From assembly GCF_003115855.1 (NCBI RefSeq), contig NZ_KZ819080.1, positions 62,001 through 126,000 on the forward strand: a DNA stretch of 64,000 nt, read 5' to 3'. This stretch comes from Brenneria corticis. GTDB lineage: Bacteria; Pseudomonadota; Gammaproteobacteria; Enterobacterales; Enterobacteriaceae. Below the pieces are notes generated by a model. The model was not told the origin of the DNA and ran no database searches. It saw only the letters and a program-made list of their open reading frames with translations. The first letter of the stretch is position 1. Each line of letters opens with the position of its first letter. A program made the position numbers and the translations under genes. Of the stretch, positions 1 through 9,064 are shown piece after piece.

Positions 1-1
1 G

Positions 2-2056
2 CGGGTGCTGGTGCATCGTATCGCCTGGCTGCTGGCGGTGGAAAACTGTTCGCCGTACTCCATTATGGCGGTGACCTTTACCAACAAGGCGGCGGCGGAA
101 ATGCGCCACCGCATCGAACACCTGATCGGCACCAGCCAGGGCGGCATGTGGATCGGCACCTTCCACGGGCTGGCTCACCGCCTGCTGCGCGCCCACCATC
201 TGGACGCCGGACTGCCGCAGGATTTCCAGATTCTCGACGGTGAAGATCAGCTGCGTTTGCTCAAGCGCCTGATTCGGGCGCTGAACCTGGATGAGAAGCA
301 GTGGCCTCCGCGTCAGGCGATGTGGTACATCAACGGTAAAAAAGACGAAGGTTTGCGCCCCCAACATATCGAAAGCTACGGCAATCCCATAGAGCAGACC
401 TGGCAGCGGGTTTATCAGGCCTATCAGGAAGCCTGCGACCGCGCCGGGCTGGTGGATTTCGCCGAGCTGCTGCTGCGGGCGCATGAGCTGTGGCTGAATA
501 AACCGCATATCCTTAACCATTACCGCGAGCGCTTCAGCAATATTCTGGTGGACGAATTTCAGGATACCAACCGCATTCAATACGCCTGGATCCGCATGCT
601 GGCGGGCGACAGCGCCCGGGTGATGATTGTGGGCGACGACGACCAGTCGATTTACGGCTGGCGCGGCGCGCAGGTGGAAAATATTCAGCTGTTCTTGCAG
701 GATTTCGCCGGCGCGGAAACCATCCGCCTGGAGCAGAACTACCGTTCCACCAGCAATATCCTCAACGCCGCCAATGCGCTTATCGCCCATAACGGCGGGC
801 GGCTGGGCAAAAATCTGTGGACGGACGGGGCGGACGGCGAGCCGATTTCGCTCTACTGCGCGTTTAACGAACTGGATGAAGCGCGCTTTGTGGTCAACCG
901 GATTAAAGTCTGGCAGGAAAACGGCGGCGCGCTGAACGATAACGCCATTTTATACCGCAGCAACGCCCAGTCGCGGGTGCTGGAAGAGGCGCTGCTGCAG
1001 CAGAATATGCCGTATCGCATCTATGGCGGCATGCGCTTCTTCGAACGTCAGGAAATCAAGGACGCCCTGTCGTACCTGCGTCTGATCGCCAACCGCAATG
1101 ACGACGCCGCGTTTGAACGGGTGGTGAATACGCCGACGCGCGGCATCGGCGACCGCACGCTGGACGTGGTGCGTCACACCGCCCGCGACCGGCAGTTGAC
1201 GCTATGGCAGGCTACCCGCGCGCTGTTGCAGGAAAAAGTGCTGGCGGGCAGGGCGTCCGCCTCGCTGCAACGCTTTATCGAACTGATTGACGCGCTGGCC
1301 GATGAAACCGCCGAACTGCCGCTGCACGTGCAGACCGACCGGGTGATCAAGGATTCCGGCCTGTGGCATATGTACGAACAGGAAAAAGGCGAAAAAGGGC
1401 AGGCGCGGGTGGAAAACCTGGAGGAGCTGGTTACCGCGACGCGGCAGTACAGCTATCAGGATGAAGACCAGGACCTGATGCCGCTGCAGGCGTTTTTGTC
1501 CCATGCGGCGCTGGAAGCGGGCGAGGGGCAGGCGGACGCCTATCAGGACGCGGTACAGCTGATGACGCTGCACTCGGCCAAAGGGCTGGAGTTTCCGCAG
1601 GTATTTATCGTCGGGATGGAAGAGGGCATGTTCCCCAGCCAGATGTCGCTCGACGAAGGCGGACGGCTGGAGGAGGAGCGGCGTCTGGCCTATGTGGGGG
1701 TGACGCGCGCCATGCAGAAGCTGACCCTGACGTATGCGGAAACCCGCCGTCTATACGGCAAAGAGGCCTATCACCGCCCCTCGCGTTTCGTCGGGGAACT
1801 GCCGGCGGAGTGCGTCGAGGAGGTCCGGCTGCGCGCCAGCGTGTCGCGCCCGGTGAACCATCAGCGCCTCGGCACGCCGATCAGCGAGAGCGACAGCGGC
1901 TACCGGCTGGGCCAGCGGGTGCGGCACGGTAAATTCGGCGACGGCACCATCGTCAATCTGGAAGGCAGCGGCGACCATTGCCGCATTCAGGTGGCCTTTC
2001 AGGGGCAGGGCATTAAATGGCTGGTGGCGGCCTATGCCCGGCTGGAAGTCGTGTGA
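2..2056 (+). CDS. uvrD: DNA helicase II UvrD (5' truncated by window edge)
   Basis: Superfamily 1A 3'-5' DNA helicase acting in nucleotide excision repair and mismatch repair. The reading frame is open from base 2, and the first residues (RVLVHRIAWLL) correspond to about residue 38 of E. coli UvrD. The N-terminus with the Walker A loop therefore lies outside the window. Visible helicase motifs in order: Ia (TFTNKAAAEM, about residue 24 of the visible part), II (DEFQDT, about 182), III (GDDDQSIYGWRGA, about 210), V (TLHSAKGLEFP, about 521) and VI (AYVGVTRA, about 562). The C-terminal tail ends in a Tudor-like segment (GQRVRHGKFGDGTI...). It is followed by the corA promoter and leader, the same neighbour order as in E. 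coli. Confidence 0.97.
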   Translation, partial: RVLVHRIAWLLAVENCSPYSIMAVTFTNKAAAEMRHRIEHLIGTSQGGMWIGTFHGLAHRLLRAHHLDAGLPQDFQILDGEDQLRLLKRLIRALNLDEKQWPPRQAMWYINGKKDEGLRPQHIESYGNPIEQTWQRVYQAYQEACDRAGLVDFAELLLRAHELWLNKPHILNHYRERFSNILVDEFQDTNRIQYAWIRMLAGDSARVMIVGDDDQSIYGWRGAQVENIQLFLQDFAGAETIRLEQNYRSTSNILNAANALIAHNGGRLGKNLWTDGADGEPISLYCAFNELDEARFVVNRIKVWQENGGALNDNAILYRSNAQSRVLEEALLQQNMPYRIYGGMRFFERQEIKDALSYLRLIANRNDDAAFERVVNTPTRGIGDRTLDVVRHTARDRQLTLWQATRALLQEKVLAGRASASLQRFIELIDALADETAELPLHVQTDRVIKDSGLWHMYEQEKGEKGQARVENLEELVTATRQYSYQDEDQDLMPLQAFLSHAALEAGEGQADAYQDAVQLMTLHSAKGLEFPQVFIVGMEEGMFPSQMSLDEGGRLEEERRLAYVGVTRAMQKLTLTYAETRRLYGKEAYHRPSRFVGELPAECVEEVRLRASVSRPVNHQRLGTPISESDSGYRLGQRVRHGKFGDGTIVNLEGSGDHCRIQVAFQGQGIKWLVAAYARLEVV

Positions 2057-2099
2057 AACGATAAATCGCGCATCGTTGCATTATTCGCCGCTCTTCGAG

Positions 2100-2129
2100 T
2101 TGACAGCCTTTTTCATCTCGGCGTAACAT
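2100..2129 (+). promoter_or_regulatory. sigma-70 promoter of corA
   Basis: TTGACA (2100-2105) and TAACAT (2124-2129) are separated by 18 bases. A start near 2136 gives a corA leader of about 255 nt that contains a short ORF. The -35 is a perfect consensus match. Confidence 0.65.
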
Positions 2130-2161
2130 GCGCGCATCATTATTCCCGGAGGACCCACGCC

Positions 2162-2218
2162 TTGGACGCACCCAGTCGATGCTGGCTCAATAACCTGATC
2201 ATTAGGTACAACTTCTAA
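2162..2218 (+). CDS. corL: short leader ORF in the corA 5' region (CorL-like, 18 codons)
   Basis: A TTG start at 2162 follows a strong ribosome binding site (GGAGGA around 2148-2153). The 18-codon peptide MDAPSRCWLNNLIIRYNF ends with TAA at 2216-2218. Immediately downstream a 7-bp hairpin forms (GGCTATC 2219-2225 with GATAGCC 2237-2243). In Salmonella and E. coli the corA leader is known to hold a short translated ORF (corL) that couples translation to Rho-dependent termination. Assigning this ORF to that role rests on position and layout, not on an alignment. The peptide is too short for ordinary gene calling. Confidence 0.6.
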   Translation: MDAPSRCWLNNLIIRYNF

Positions 2219-2391
2219 GGCTATCTTCCCGTTGCTGATAGCCTTCGTGGTTGTCGGCGATGTCGTTCATCATGTCGCTACGAGTCAGCTCCGTCGAACG
2301 GACTGAAACCTGCCGGTGACGTTTTCACCTCTGTTTCTGTGTTTCAAGCGCGCGTTGTCCATCTCTGTTACTGAAAAGGGAGCTATGGCCT

Positions 2392-3342
2392 ATGCTGAGC
2401 GCATTTAAACTGGACAACTGTCGTCTATCCCGTCTGGAACTGGATGATGCCGACGATCTGACCTCGTCCGTCTGGGTCGATTTAATCGAACCGGAAGAGG
2501 GCGAGCGCGAAAAAGTACAACAGGAGCTGGGACAGAGTCTGGCGACCCGCCCGGAACTGGAGGACATCGAGGCGTCCGCGCGTTTCTTCGAGGACGAGGA
2601 CGGCTTGCATATCCACTCCTTCTTCTTTTTTGAAGACGCCGAAGATCATGCCGGCAACGCCACCGTGGCGTTTACCATCCGCGAGGGGCGGCTGTATACG
2701 CTGCGCGAGCGCGAACTGCCGGCGTTTCGCCTGTACCGCATGCGCGCCCGCAGCCAAACGATGGTCGACGGCAACGCCTATGAACTGCTGCTGGATTTGT
2801 TTGAAACCAAAATCGAACAGCTGGCCGATGAAATCGAGAACATCTACAGCGATTTGGAATCCCTGAGCCGTATTATCATGGAAGGGCGCCAGGGGGACGA
2901 ATACGACGATGCGCTTTCCACGCTGGCCGAACTGGAAGACGTGGGCTGGAAGGTGCGTCTGTGTCTGATGGATACCCAGCGCGCGCTGAACTTTCTGGTG
3001 CGCAAGGCCCGTTTGCCCTCCGGCCAGTTGGAGCAGGCGCGCGAGATCCTGCGCGATATCGAATCGCTGTTGCCGCACAACGAATCGCTGTTCCAGAAGG
3101 TCAACTTCCTGATGCAGGCGGCGATGGGCTTCATCAATATTGAACAGAGCCGCATTATCAAGATCTTCTCGGTGGTTTCGGTGGTGTTCCTGCCGCCGAC
3201 GCTGGTGGCGTCCAGCTACGGGATGAACTTTGAATTTATGCCGGAGCTGAAGTGGTCGTTCGGCTATCCGGGGGCGATTGTGCTGATGATTCTGGCGGGT
3301 CTGGCGCCTTATCTCTATTTCAAACGCAAGAACTGGCTCTGA
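2392..3342 (+). CDS. corA: magnesium/nickel/cobalt transport protein CorA
   Basis: Inner-membrane pentameric channel for Mg2+ uptake, also passing Co2+ and Ni2+. The 316-residue protein starts MLSAFKLDNCRLSRLE and stays nearly identical to E. coli CorA over its length. It has a long acidic and helical cytoplasmic N-domain, then two C-terminal membrane helices (about 255-275 and 287-307) linked by the YGMN selectivity-filter motif (about 275-278). It ends in the basic tail FKRKNWL. The ATG at 2392 follows a GGGAG site; an ATG seven bases earlier is out of frame. Regulation is probably through the leader and short ORF upstream. CorA may add background Ni2+ entry beside the nik system in this window. 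Confidence 0.98.
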   Translation: MLSAFKLDNCRLSRLELDDADDLTSSVWVDLIEPEEGEREKVQQELGQSLATRPELEDIEASARFFEDEDGLHIHSFFFFEDAEDHAGNATVAFTIREGRLYTLRERELPAFRLYRMRARSQTMVDGNAYELLLDLFETKIEQLADEIENIYSDLESLSRIIMEGRQGDEYDDALSTLAELEDVGWKVRLCLMDTQRALNFLVRKARLPSGQLEQAREILRDIESLLPHNESLFQKVNFLMQAAMGFINIEQSRIIKIFSVVSVVFLPPTLVASSYGMNFEFMPELKWSFGYPGAIVLMILAGLAPYLYFKRKNWL

Positions 3343-3452
3343 AGCGCGCGGCGCGCGATAGGGGCCGGCGACTTAATTAAATTTTATATTAATTATCCGG
3401 CTAATCTGTTTAGAATGACGGCAATGGTTTATTGCGGAAACAGGTTGTGCGC

Positions 3453-4511
3453 ATGAGAAGGGTTTCACCCTCGATGCAATGGGGGATCCTGCTGTCGGCC
3501 TCGCTGATATTGGGCTTCGGACTGCAGGTCTATCACGTTCCGGCGGCCCTGTTGCTCGGCCCCATGCTGATTGGCGCGGCGATGGGGCTGAACGGCGCCG
3601 TCATCCGCATTCCCCCCGCCTTTTTTTCCGCCAGCAATGCGGTGCTGGGCTGCCTGGTGGCGCAAAGCCTCTCCCTTTCCATTCTGAGTCCGTTACTCGA
3701 CAGCTGGCTGCTGGTGCTGTTTATTTTGCTGGCGACCCTTGTCGGCAGCGGACTTTCCGGCTGGCTGCTGGTGAAGTTCAGCGAATTGCCCGGCACCACG
3801 GGCACCTGGGGCGCTTCTCCCGGCGGCGCGTCGGCCATGGTCGCCATGGCGGGGGAGTTTGGCGCGGATGTGCGGCTGGTCGCCTTTATGCAGTATTTGC
3901 GGGTGCTGATGGTGACGGCGGCGGCGGCTTTTGTCGCCCGTATCAGCCTGGGGGAGGACGCGGCGGAGAACAGCGCCATGCTGGTGTGGTTTCCGACGCT
4001 GGACTGGCGTTTTCCCGCCACCCTGTGCGTCGCGTTCGGCAGCGCCTGGCTCGGCAAACTTTTACGTATCCCCTCGGCCGCCCTGCTGGGGCCGATAATC
4101 GTCGGCTCGCTGCTGCATTCAAACGGCATACTGGCGTTGCAGACCCCGGAATGGTTGCTGGCTCTGGCCTACGCGTTAATCGGCTGGAGCGTCGGGCTGT
4201 GTTTTACCCGTCCTATATTTCTGCTGGCGATACGCACGCTGCCGCAGATGATGGCGTCGATTGTCGGACTGATGCTGCTGTGCGGCGCGTTGGCGCTGAT
4301 GATTACCCGCTTTCTGCCGGTCGATCTGCTGACGGCCTATCTGGCGACCAGCCCGGGCGGGCTGGATTCCATAGCCATTATCGCCGCCGGCAGCCGGGTC
4401 GATATGGCGTTTGTGATTGCCATGCAGACGCTGCGGCTGTTCTCTACCCTGATTTTCAGCCCGCTGCTGTCGCGTTTTATTTCGCGCCGCGTTGATCCTG
4501 CCGCGAACTGA
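3453..4511 (+). CDS. abrB: AbrB-family membrane protein (AmoA/AbrB duplicated-domain family)
   Basis: About 352 residues, very hydrophobic, with around ten membrane segments in two internally similar halves. The first half carries TWGASPGGASAMVAMAGEFGAD and the second carries ATSPGGLDSIAIIAAG, the paired SPGG motifs of the AbrB family (putative ammonia monooxygenase/AbrB regulator annotation). E. coli AbrB aligns by eye across the length. Real function is unknown; it looks like an inner-membrane transporter rather than a DNA binder. The start is set at ATG 3453 (MRRVSPSMQWG); an in-frame TTG at 3432 is possible. It occupies the place where yigF and yigG lie in E. coli. Its last 35 bp overlap the 3' end of rarD, which is convergent. 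Confidence 0.8.
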   Translation: MRRVSPSMQWGILLSASLILGFGLQVYHVPAALLLGPMLIGAAMGLNGAVIRIPPAFFSASNAVLGCLVAQSLSLSILSPLLDSWLLVLFILLATLVGSGLSGWLLVKFSELPGTTGTWGASPGGASAMVAMAGEFGADVRLVAFMQYLRVLMVTAAAAFVARISLGEDAAENSAMLVWFPTLDWRFPATLCVAFGSAWLGKLLRIPSAALLGPIIVGSLLHSNGILALQTPEWLLALAYALIGWSVGLCFTRPIFLLAIRTLPQMMASIVGLMLLCGALALMITRFLPVDLLTAYLATSPGGLDSIAIIAAGSRVDMAFVIAMQTLRLFSTLIFSPLLSRFISRRVDPAAN

Positions 4512-5406
4512 TGCCGACCCGCCGCCGTTTACGCTGGGTATAAAGCGCATCGAGAATAAACAGCGCCAGCGCGCTCCAGATAAAGGCAAAGGTCACCAGT
4601 TTGTCGCTGCTGAAGGTTTCGCCATAAAAACCGACCGCCAGCAAAAATATCATCGTCGGCCCGAGATACTGGAAAAACCCCAGCGTGGAAAGGCGCAGAT
4701 AGGCGGCCGCGGCGGTAAAAAACAGCAGCGGTACGGTGGTGATGATCCCCGCGGAGACGAACAGCGCATTCAGCGTCCAGCTATTGTCCGTCATATGGCT
4801 GCTGGGGCTGTCGACAATAAAAAACAGATAGATAACGGCCATCGGCAGCAGCCACAGCGTTTCAATCAGCATCCCGGTCTGGCTGTCGACGCCGATTTTT
4901 TTGCGCAGCAGGCCGTAGAAGGCGAAGCTGAACGCCAGTCCCAGGGCAATCAGCGGCAACGAGCCAAAGGTCCAGAGCTGGACCAGCACGCCGGAAACGG
5001 CCAGTAAAACCGCCAGCCATTGCAGACGGCGCAAGCGCTCGCCCAGGAAGACTATCCCCAGCATGACGTTGACCAGCGGGTTGATGAAGTAGCCCAGACT
5101 GGCTTCCAGCATATGGTGGTTATTGACCGCCCAGATATACAGCAGCCAGTTGCAGGCGATGAATATGGCGGAGAGCGCCAGTAACAGCAGGTGTTTGACA
5201 TTGCGGCAGGCATAACGCACCTGATGCCATTTCCGGCTGATGCTCAACAGGATCAGCATAAAGAAAAACGACCAGATAATACGGTGTGCCAGTATTTCAT
5301 TGGCGGGGATATGTTCAAGCAGCTTGAAATAAACCGGGGCGATTCCCCAGATAAGATAAGCGCCGAGAGCGAAAAAGATCCCCTTGCGGGTTTGCTGCGA
5401 ATCCAT
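4477..5406 (-). CDS. rarD: EamA-family transporter RarD
   Basis: Drug/metabolite-transporter superfamily (EamA) inner-membrane protein of 309 residues with ten predicted helices. It begins MDSQQTRKGIFFALGAYLIWGIAPVYFK, the RarD-type start, and contains the conserved ANEILAHRIIWSF motif near residue 37. E. coli rarD was first described in connection with chloramphenicol sensitivity; the physiological substrate is not established. The gene runs against the AbrB-like gene and shares 35 bp with it at the 3' ends. Its position between corA and yigI is conserved with E. coli. Confidence 0.95.
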   Translation of the reverse strand: MDSQQTRKGIFFALGAYLIWGIAPVYFKLLEHIPANEILAHRIIWSFFFMLILLSISRKWHQVRYACRNVKHLLLLALSAIFIACNWLLYIWAVNNHHMLEASLGYFINPLVNVMLGIVFLGERLRRLQWLAVLLAVSGVLVQLWTFGSLPLIALGLAFSFAFYGLLRKKIGVDSQTGMLIETLWLLPMAVIYLFFIVDSPSSHMTDNSWTLNALFVSAGIITTVPLLFFTAAAAYLRLSTLGFFQYLGPTMIFLLAVGFYGETFSSDKLVTFAFIWSALALFILDALYTQRKRRRVGISSRQDQRGAK

Positions 5407-5478
5407 TGATGATGACTCGATAAAAACGGCGGGAAAAGAGAAGTTTACCCAAAACGGGGGCGGTTTTCATCCTTGGCG

Positions 5479-5967
5479 TCAGCCAATGAGGTAGGTCGCG
5501 GTGGCGCTGGCGATGTGCGATTGCCGTTCATTGTGCAGGTCGGCCCGCGCCACGGCGACTTTATTGCCGCCGCGCAGCAGCTGGCTGGTGATAGTGAAAT
5601 GTTCTCCGTGGCCCGGCCGCAGATAGTCCACCCGCATATCAATCGTTCCCATCCGGGCAAGCCGCTGGCGGAATTCGTGCTCGCTGATGGTTTCATGGCG
5701 CAGCAGCGTGTTGCCCACGCAGACCAGTCCCGCCGCCACATCCAGCCCCGCGGCGATCACGCCGCCATGCAGGATGTTCTGCAGGGCGTTGCCGATCAGC
5801 TTGCTCTGCCGCACGAAAGTCAGCGTGGCCCGGTCGGCGGCGAAATGCCGCAATTCCAACCCCAATTCGCCGTTGAACGGCATGTTGTAGATAAAGATGT
5901 CGGCAACCAGCTGGCGAACGTGCTCCCTGGTTAACATAGCGCCTGGCGTTAATGGTGCGTTGGGCAT
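5479..5967 (-). CDS. yigI: YigI family thioesterase
   Basis: Hot-dog fold acyl-CoA thioesterase of the PaaI/YigI type, 162 residues. The segment NILHGGVIAAGLDVAAGL (about 64-81) is the typical HGG...D catalytic helix of this fold, and DYLRPGH is the usual second motif. E. coli YigI is a medium/long-chain acyl-CoA thioesterase of closely similar size. The ATG at 5967 follows a GGGAAA ribosome binding site. It lies directly upstream of rarD in the same direction, with about 70 bp between them, and is divergent from pldA. Confidence 0.93.
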   Translation of the reverse strand: MPNAPLTPGAMLTREHVRQLVADIFIYNMPFNGELGLELRHFAADRATLTFVRQSKLIGNALQNILHGGVIAAGLDVAAGLVCVGNTLLRHETISEHEFRQRLARMGTIDMRVDYLRPGHGEHFTITSQLLRGGNKVAVARADLHNERQSHIASATATYLIG

Positions 5968-6097
5968 GAATGTTTTTCCCGTATGCCTGGGTTGCCTGAG
6001 TTTGCCGCGCTTGCTATCGCATCGAAAGGTAAACCGAGCGTTTATTTTATGCGTTAATTTTGTTTCTTTCCAGAAAAGGCCGAGAAACAGCCGAAGG

Positions 6098-6126
6098 TTG
6101 ATTTAAATGTCGCCGAACCGTGTAAA
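6098..6126 (+). promoter_or_regulatory. candidate pldA promoter
   Basis: TTGATT (6098-6103) and TGTAAA (6121-6126) with a 17-base spacer, about 55 bases before the pldA start. The match is fair rather than strong, and no regulator site was recognised in the yigI-pldA gap. Confidence 0.4.
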
Positions 6127-6180
6127 ATGGCGCGTTTATCAGGTCGGATACTTATCATGATCGCTCAGGAGAGAAAGTGA

Positions 6181-7047
6181 ATGCGTAAAATCGTTGGCAT
6201 GTTGATTATGCTGCTGGCAGCACACGCCCAGGCGCAAGAGGCGAAAATAGAGTCAGTGCATGACAAGCCCGCAGTGCGCGGCAGCATCATCGCCAGCCTG
6301 TTACAGCAACACGATACCCCGTTTATTCTCTATCCGTATGAGAGTAACTATATGCTGTATAGCTACACCAGCAATATCAATAAAACCTCGATACGGAGCT
6401 ACAACTGGGCGGATGAGGCGCGCAAGGATGAGGTGAATTTCCAGCTTAGCCTGGGTTTCCCGCTCTGGCGCGGTATTCTCGGCGACAATTCCCTGCTGGG
6501 CGCTTCCTATACGCAACGTTCCTGGTGGCAGCTATCCAATAGAGGCGAGTCTTCGCCGTTTCGCGAAACCAACTATGAGCCGCAGATTTTTCTCGGCTGG
6601 GCGACGGATTACACTTTTGCCGGCTGGACGCTGCGCGATGTGGAAGTCGGATTCAACCACCAGTCCAACGGGCGTTCCGAACCCACATCGCGCAGCTGGA
6701 ATCGCGCCTATGTCCGCCTGATGGCGCAAAACGGCGACTGGCAGGTGGACCTGAAACCCTGGATTCGCTTTTCCGACAGCGAGGACGATAATCCGGATAT
6801 CGCCAAATATATGGGATACTACCGTCTGCGCGTCGGCTACGTCTGGGGCGACAGCGTATTCAGCGCGGAAGGGCGCTATAACTGGAACAGCGGCTACGGC
6901 GGCGGTGAACTTGGCTGGAGCTATCCGCTGACGGATCATGTGCGCTTTTACACCAAGGTATTCAGCGGCTATGGCGAATCGCTGATTGACTATAATCACC
7001 GCCAGACCCGTTTCGGGATTGGGTTAACGCTGAACGATATGTTCTAG
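6181..7047 (+). CDS. pldA: outer membrane phospholipase A (OMPLA)
   Basis: Ca2+-dependent outer-membrane phospholipase A1/A2 that removes phospholipids mislocalised to the outer leaflet. The 288-residue precursor has an 18-residue signal peptide (MRKIVGMLIMLLAAHAQA) and then a 12-stranded barrel ending in the aromatic residue F. The catalytic triad is intact: H160, S162 and N174 of the precursor equal H142, S144 and N156 in mature E. coli numbering (FNHQSNGRS...SWN). The ATG at 6181 follows a CAGGAG ribosome binding site. It is divergent from yigI and upstream of recQ, as in E. coli. Confidence 0.98.
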   Translation: MRKIVGMLIMLLAAHAQAQEAKIESVHDKPAVRGSIIASLLQQHDTPFILYPYESNYMLYSYTSNINKTSIRSYNWADEARKDEVNFQLSLGFPLWRGILGDNSLLGASYTQRSWWQLSNRGESSPFRETNYEPQIFLGWATDYTFAGWTLRDVEVGFNHQSNGRSEPTSRSWNRAYVRLMAQNGDWQVDLKPWIRFSDSEDDNPDIAKYMGYYRLRVGYVWGDSVFSAEGRYNWNSGYGGGELGWSYPLTDHVRFYTKVFSGYGESLIDYNHRQTRFGIGLTLNDMF

Positions 7048-7150
7048 TCATAACCGGCGCAGAATCGCTGGCCGGGAACGAATCATGGCGGCGTTGTCAA
7101 GGCGCGCTCTGCGACATTGCGTGCGTCAATCAGCATTTAACACATAAGCG

Positions 7151-7200
7151 GGTAAAACATTGCAGTTTTACCGCATGACGCCGAAAATGGCGTCTGTTTG
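7151..7200 (+). terminator. two hairpins between pldA and recQ, possible pldA terminator
   Basis: The first stem is GGTAAAAC (7151-7158) with GTTTTACC (7165-7172). The second is GACGCC (7177-7182) with GGCGTC (7189-7194), followed only by TGTTTGATTT, a weak T tract. Both lie within 75 bp before recQ, so they could end pldA transcription or fold in the recQ leader. Confidence 0.4.
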
Positions 7201-7221
7201 ATTTCAGCGAATGGGGAAGGC

Positions 7222-9051
7222 GTGTCTACGGCGGAAGTATTAAATAAAGAAGCGCTGGCCGTTCAGGTTTTGCGGGATACGTTCGGCTACCAGCAATTCC
7301 GGCCGGGCCAGCAGGAAATTATCAATGCGACCATCAGCGGGCGGGATTGTCTGGTGATTATGCCCACCGGCGGTGGGAAATCCCTGTGCTATCAAATTCC
7401 CGCCCTGGTGATGGACGGCCTGACGCTGGTGGTTTCCCCGCTGATTTCACTGATGAAGGATCAGGTCGATCAGCTCCAGGCCTACGGCGTGTCGGCGGCC
7501 TGCCTCAACTCGACGCAAACCCGCGAACAGCAGCACGAGGTGATGGCCGGCTGCCGGTCCGGACAGATCAAGCTGCTGTATATCGCCCCCGAGCGCCTGA
7601 CCACCGACAGCTTCCTCGACCACCTTATCCACTGGCGGCCGTCGCTGATTGCGGTGGATGAGGCGCACTGTATTTCCCAATGGGGTCACGACTTCCGCCC
7701 CGAATACCGGGCGCTGGGGCAGGTGAAGCAGCATTTCCCCGGTCTGCCGGTGATAGCGCTGACCGCCACCGCCGATGAAACCACGCGGAGCGATATCGTA
7801 CGCCTGCTCGATCTTCAGTCGCCGCTGGTGCAGGTCAGCAGTTTTGACCGGCCCAATATCCGCTATACGCTGGTGGAAAAATTCAAGCCGCTCGATCAGC
7901 TGTGGATGTTCGTTCAGGGGCAGCGCGGCAAAAGCGGCATCATCTACTGCAACAGCCGGGCGAAGGTGGAGGATATCAGCGCCCGCCTGCAAAGCCGCGG
8001 GCTGAGCGTGGCGGCCTACCATGCCGGGCTGGACAACGAGCGCCGGGCGCAGGTGCAGGAAGCCTTCCAGCGCGACGATCTGCAGGTGGTGGTGGCGACC
8101 GTGGCCTTCGGCATGGGCATCAACAAGCCCAACGTGCGCTTTGTGGTGCATTTCGATATTCCGCGCAATATTGAGTCCTACTATCAGGAAACCGGGCGCG
8201 CCGGGCGGGACGGCCTGGCGGCGGAAGCGGCGCTGTTTTACGATCCGGCCGATATGGCGTGGCTGCGGCGCTGTCTGGAAGAGAAACCGGCCGGACAGCA
8301 GCTGGACATTGAACGCCATAAGCTGAATGCGATGGGCGCCTTTGCCGAGGCGCAAACCTGCCGCCGTCTGGTCTTGCTCAACTATTTCGGCGAGGGCCGT
8401 CAGCAGCCGTGCGGCAACTGCGACATCTGCCTCGATCCCCCCAAGCGTTATGACGGACTGGTGGAGGCGCAGAAAGCGCTCTCCTGCGTGTATCGGGTCG
8501 GGCAGCGCTTTGGGATGGGGTATATCGTCGAGGTGCTGCGCGGGGCGAATAACCAGCGCATCCGCGAATTCGCTCATGACAAGCTGCCGGTGTACGGCAT
8601 CGGGCGCGATAAATCTCAGGAGCACTGGGTCAGCGTGTTGCGCCAGCTGATTCATCTGGGGCTGCTGCAGCAGAATATCGCCCAGTACTCGGCGTTACAG
8701 CTCACCGAGTCGGCCCGTCCGGTGCTGCGCGGCGAAGTGCCGTTGCAGCTGGCGGTGCCGCGGGTGATTAACCTGAAGCCGCGCGCCGCCAGCCAGAAAT
8801 CTTACGGCGGAAACTACGATCGCAAGCTGTTCGCCAAACTGCGCAAGCTGCGCAAATCCATTGCCGATGAGGCCAACATTCCGCCTTATGTGGTGTTCAG
8901 CGACGCCACCCTGCTGGAGATGGCCGAACTGATGCCGATCACCGCCGCGGAACTGTTGAATATCAACGGCGTCGGACACCGCAAGCTGGAGCGTTTCGGC
9001 GCGCCGTTTATGTCGATGATCCGCGATCACGTCGATAATGGCGACGAGTAG
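7222..9051 (+). CDS. recQ: ATP-dependent DNA helicase RecQ
   Basis: 3'-5' superfamily 2 helicase of the RecF recombination pathway and replication-fork repair. Walker A is PTGGGKS (about residue 50), followed by the DEAH box (about 145) and helicase motif VI in QETGRAGRDG. A four-cysteine zinc site (CRRL...CGNCDIC, about 380-403), a winged-helix RQC domain and a C-terminal HRDC domain follow. The start is set at GTG 7222: MSTAEVLN lines up with E. coli MAQAEVLN and gives 609 residues, the E. coli length. A GGGGAAGG stretch sits just before it. An in-frame TTG at 7198 would add eight residues and is less likely. Confidence 0.97.
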   Translation: MSTAEVLNKEALAVQVLRDTFGYQQFRPGQQEIINATISGRDCLVIMPTGGGKSLCYQIPALVMDGLTLVVSPLISLMKDQVDQLQAYGVSAACLNSTQTREQQHEVMAGCRSGQIKLLYIAPERLTTDSFLDHLIHWRPSLIAVDEAHCISQWGHDFRPEYRALGQVKQHFPGLPVIALTATADETTRSDIVRLLDLQSPLVQVSSFDRPNIRYTLVEKFKPLDQLWMFVQGQRGKSGIIYCNSRAKVEDISARLQSRGLSVAAYHAGLDNERRAQVQEAFQRDDLQVVVATVAFGMGINKPNVRFVVHFDIPRNIESYYQETGRAGRDGLAAEAALFYDPADMAWLRRCLEEKPAGQQLDIERHKLNAMGAFAEAQTCRRLVLLNYFGEGRQQPCGNCDICLDPPKRYDGLVEAQKALSCVYRVGQRFGMGYIVEVLRGANNQRIREFAHDKLPVYGIGRDKSQEHWVSVLRQLIHLGLLQQNIAQYSALQLTESARPVLRGEVPLQLAVPRVINLKPRAASQKSYGGNYDRKLFAKLRKLRKSIADEANIPPYVVFSDATLLEMAELMPITAAELLNINGVGHRKLERFGAPFMSMIRDHVDNGDE

Positions 9052-9064
9052 CGTCCCGGCCCGC

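Noticed and set aside
7447..8655. Minus-strand open frame of 402 codons opposite recQ
   Set aside because: Antisense of RecQ helicase; no family resemblance.
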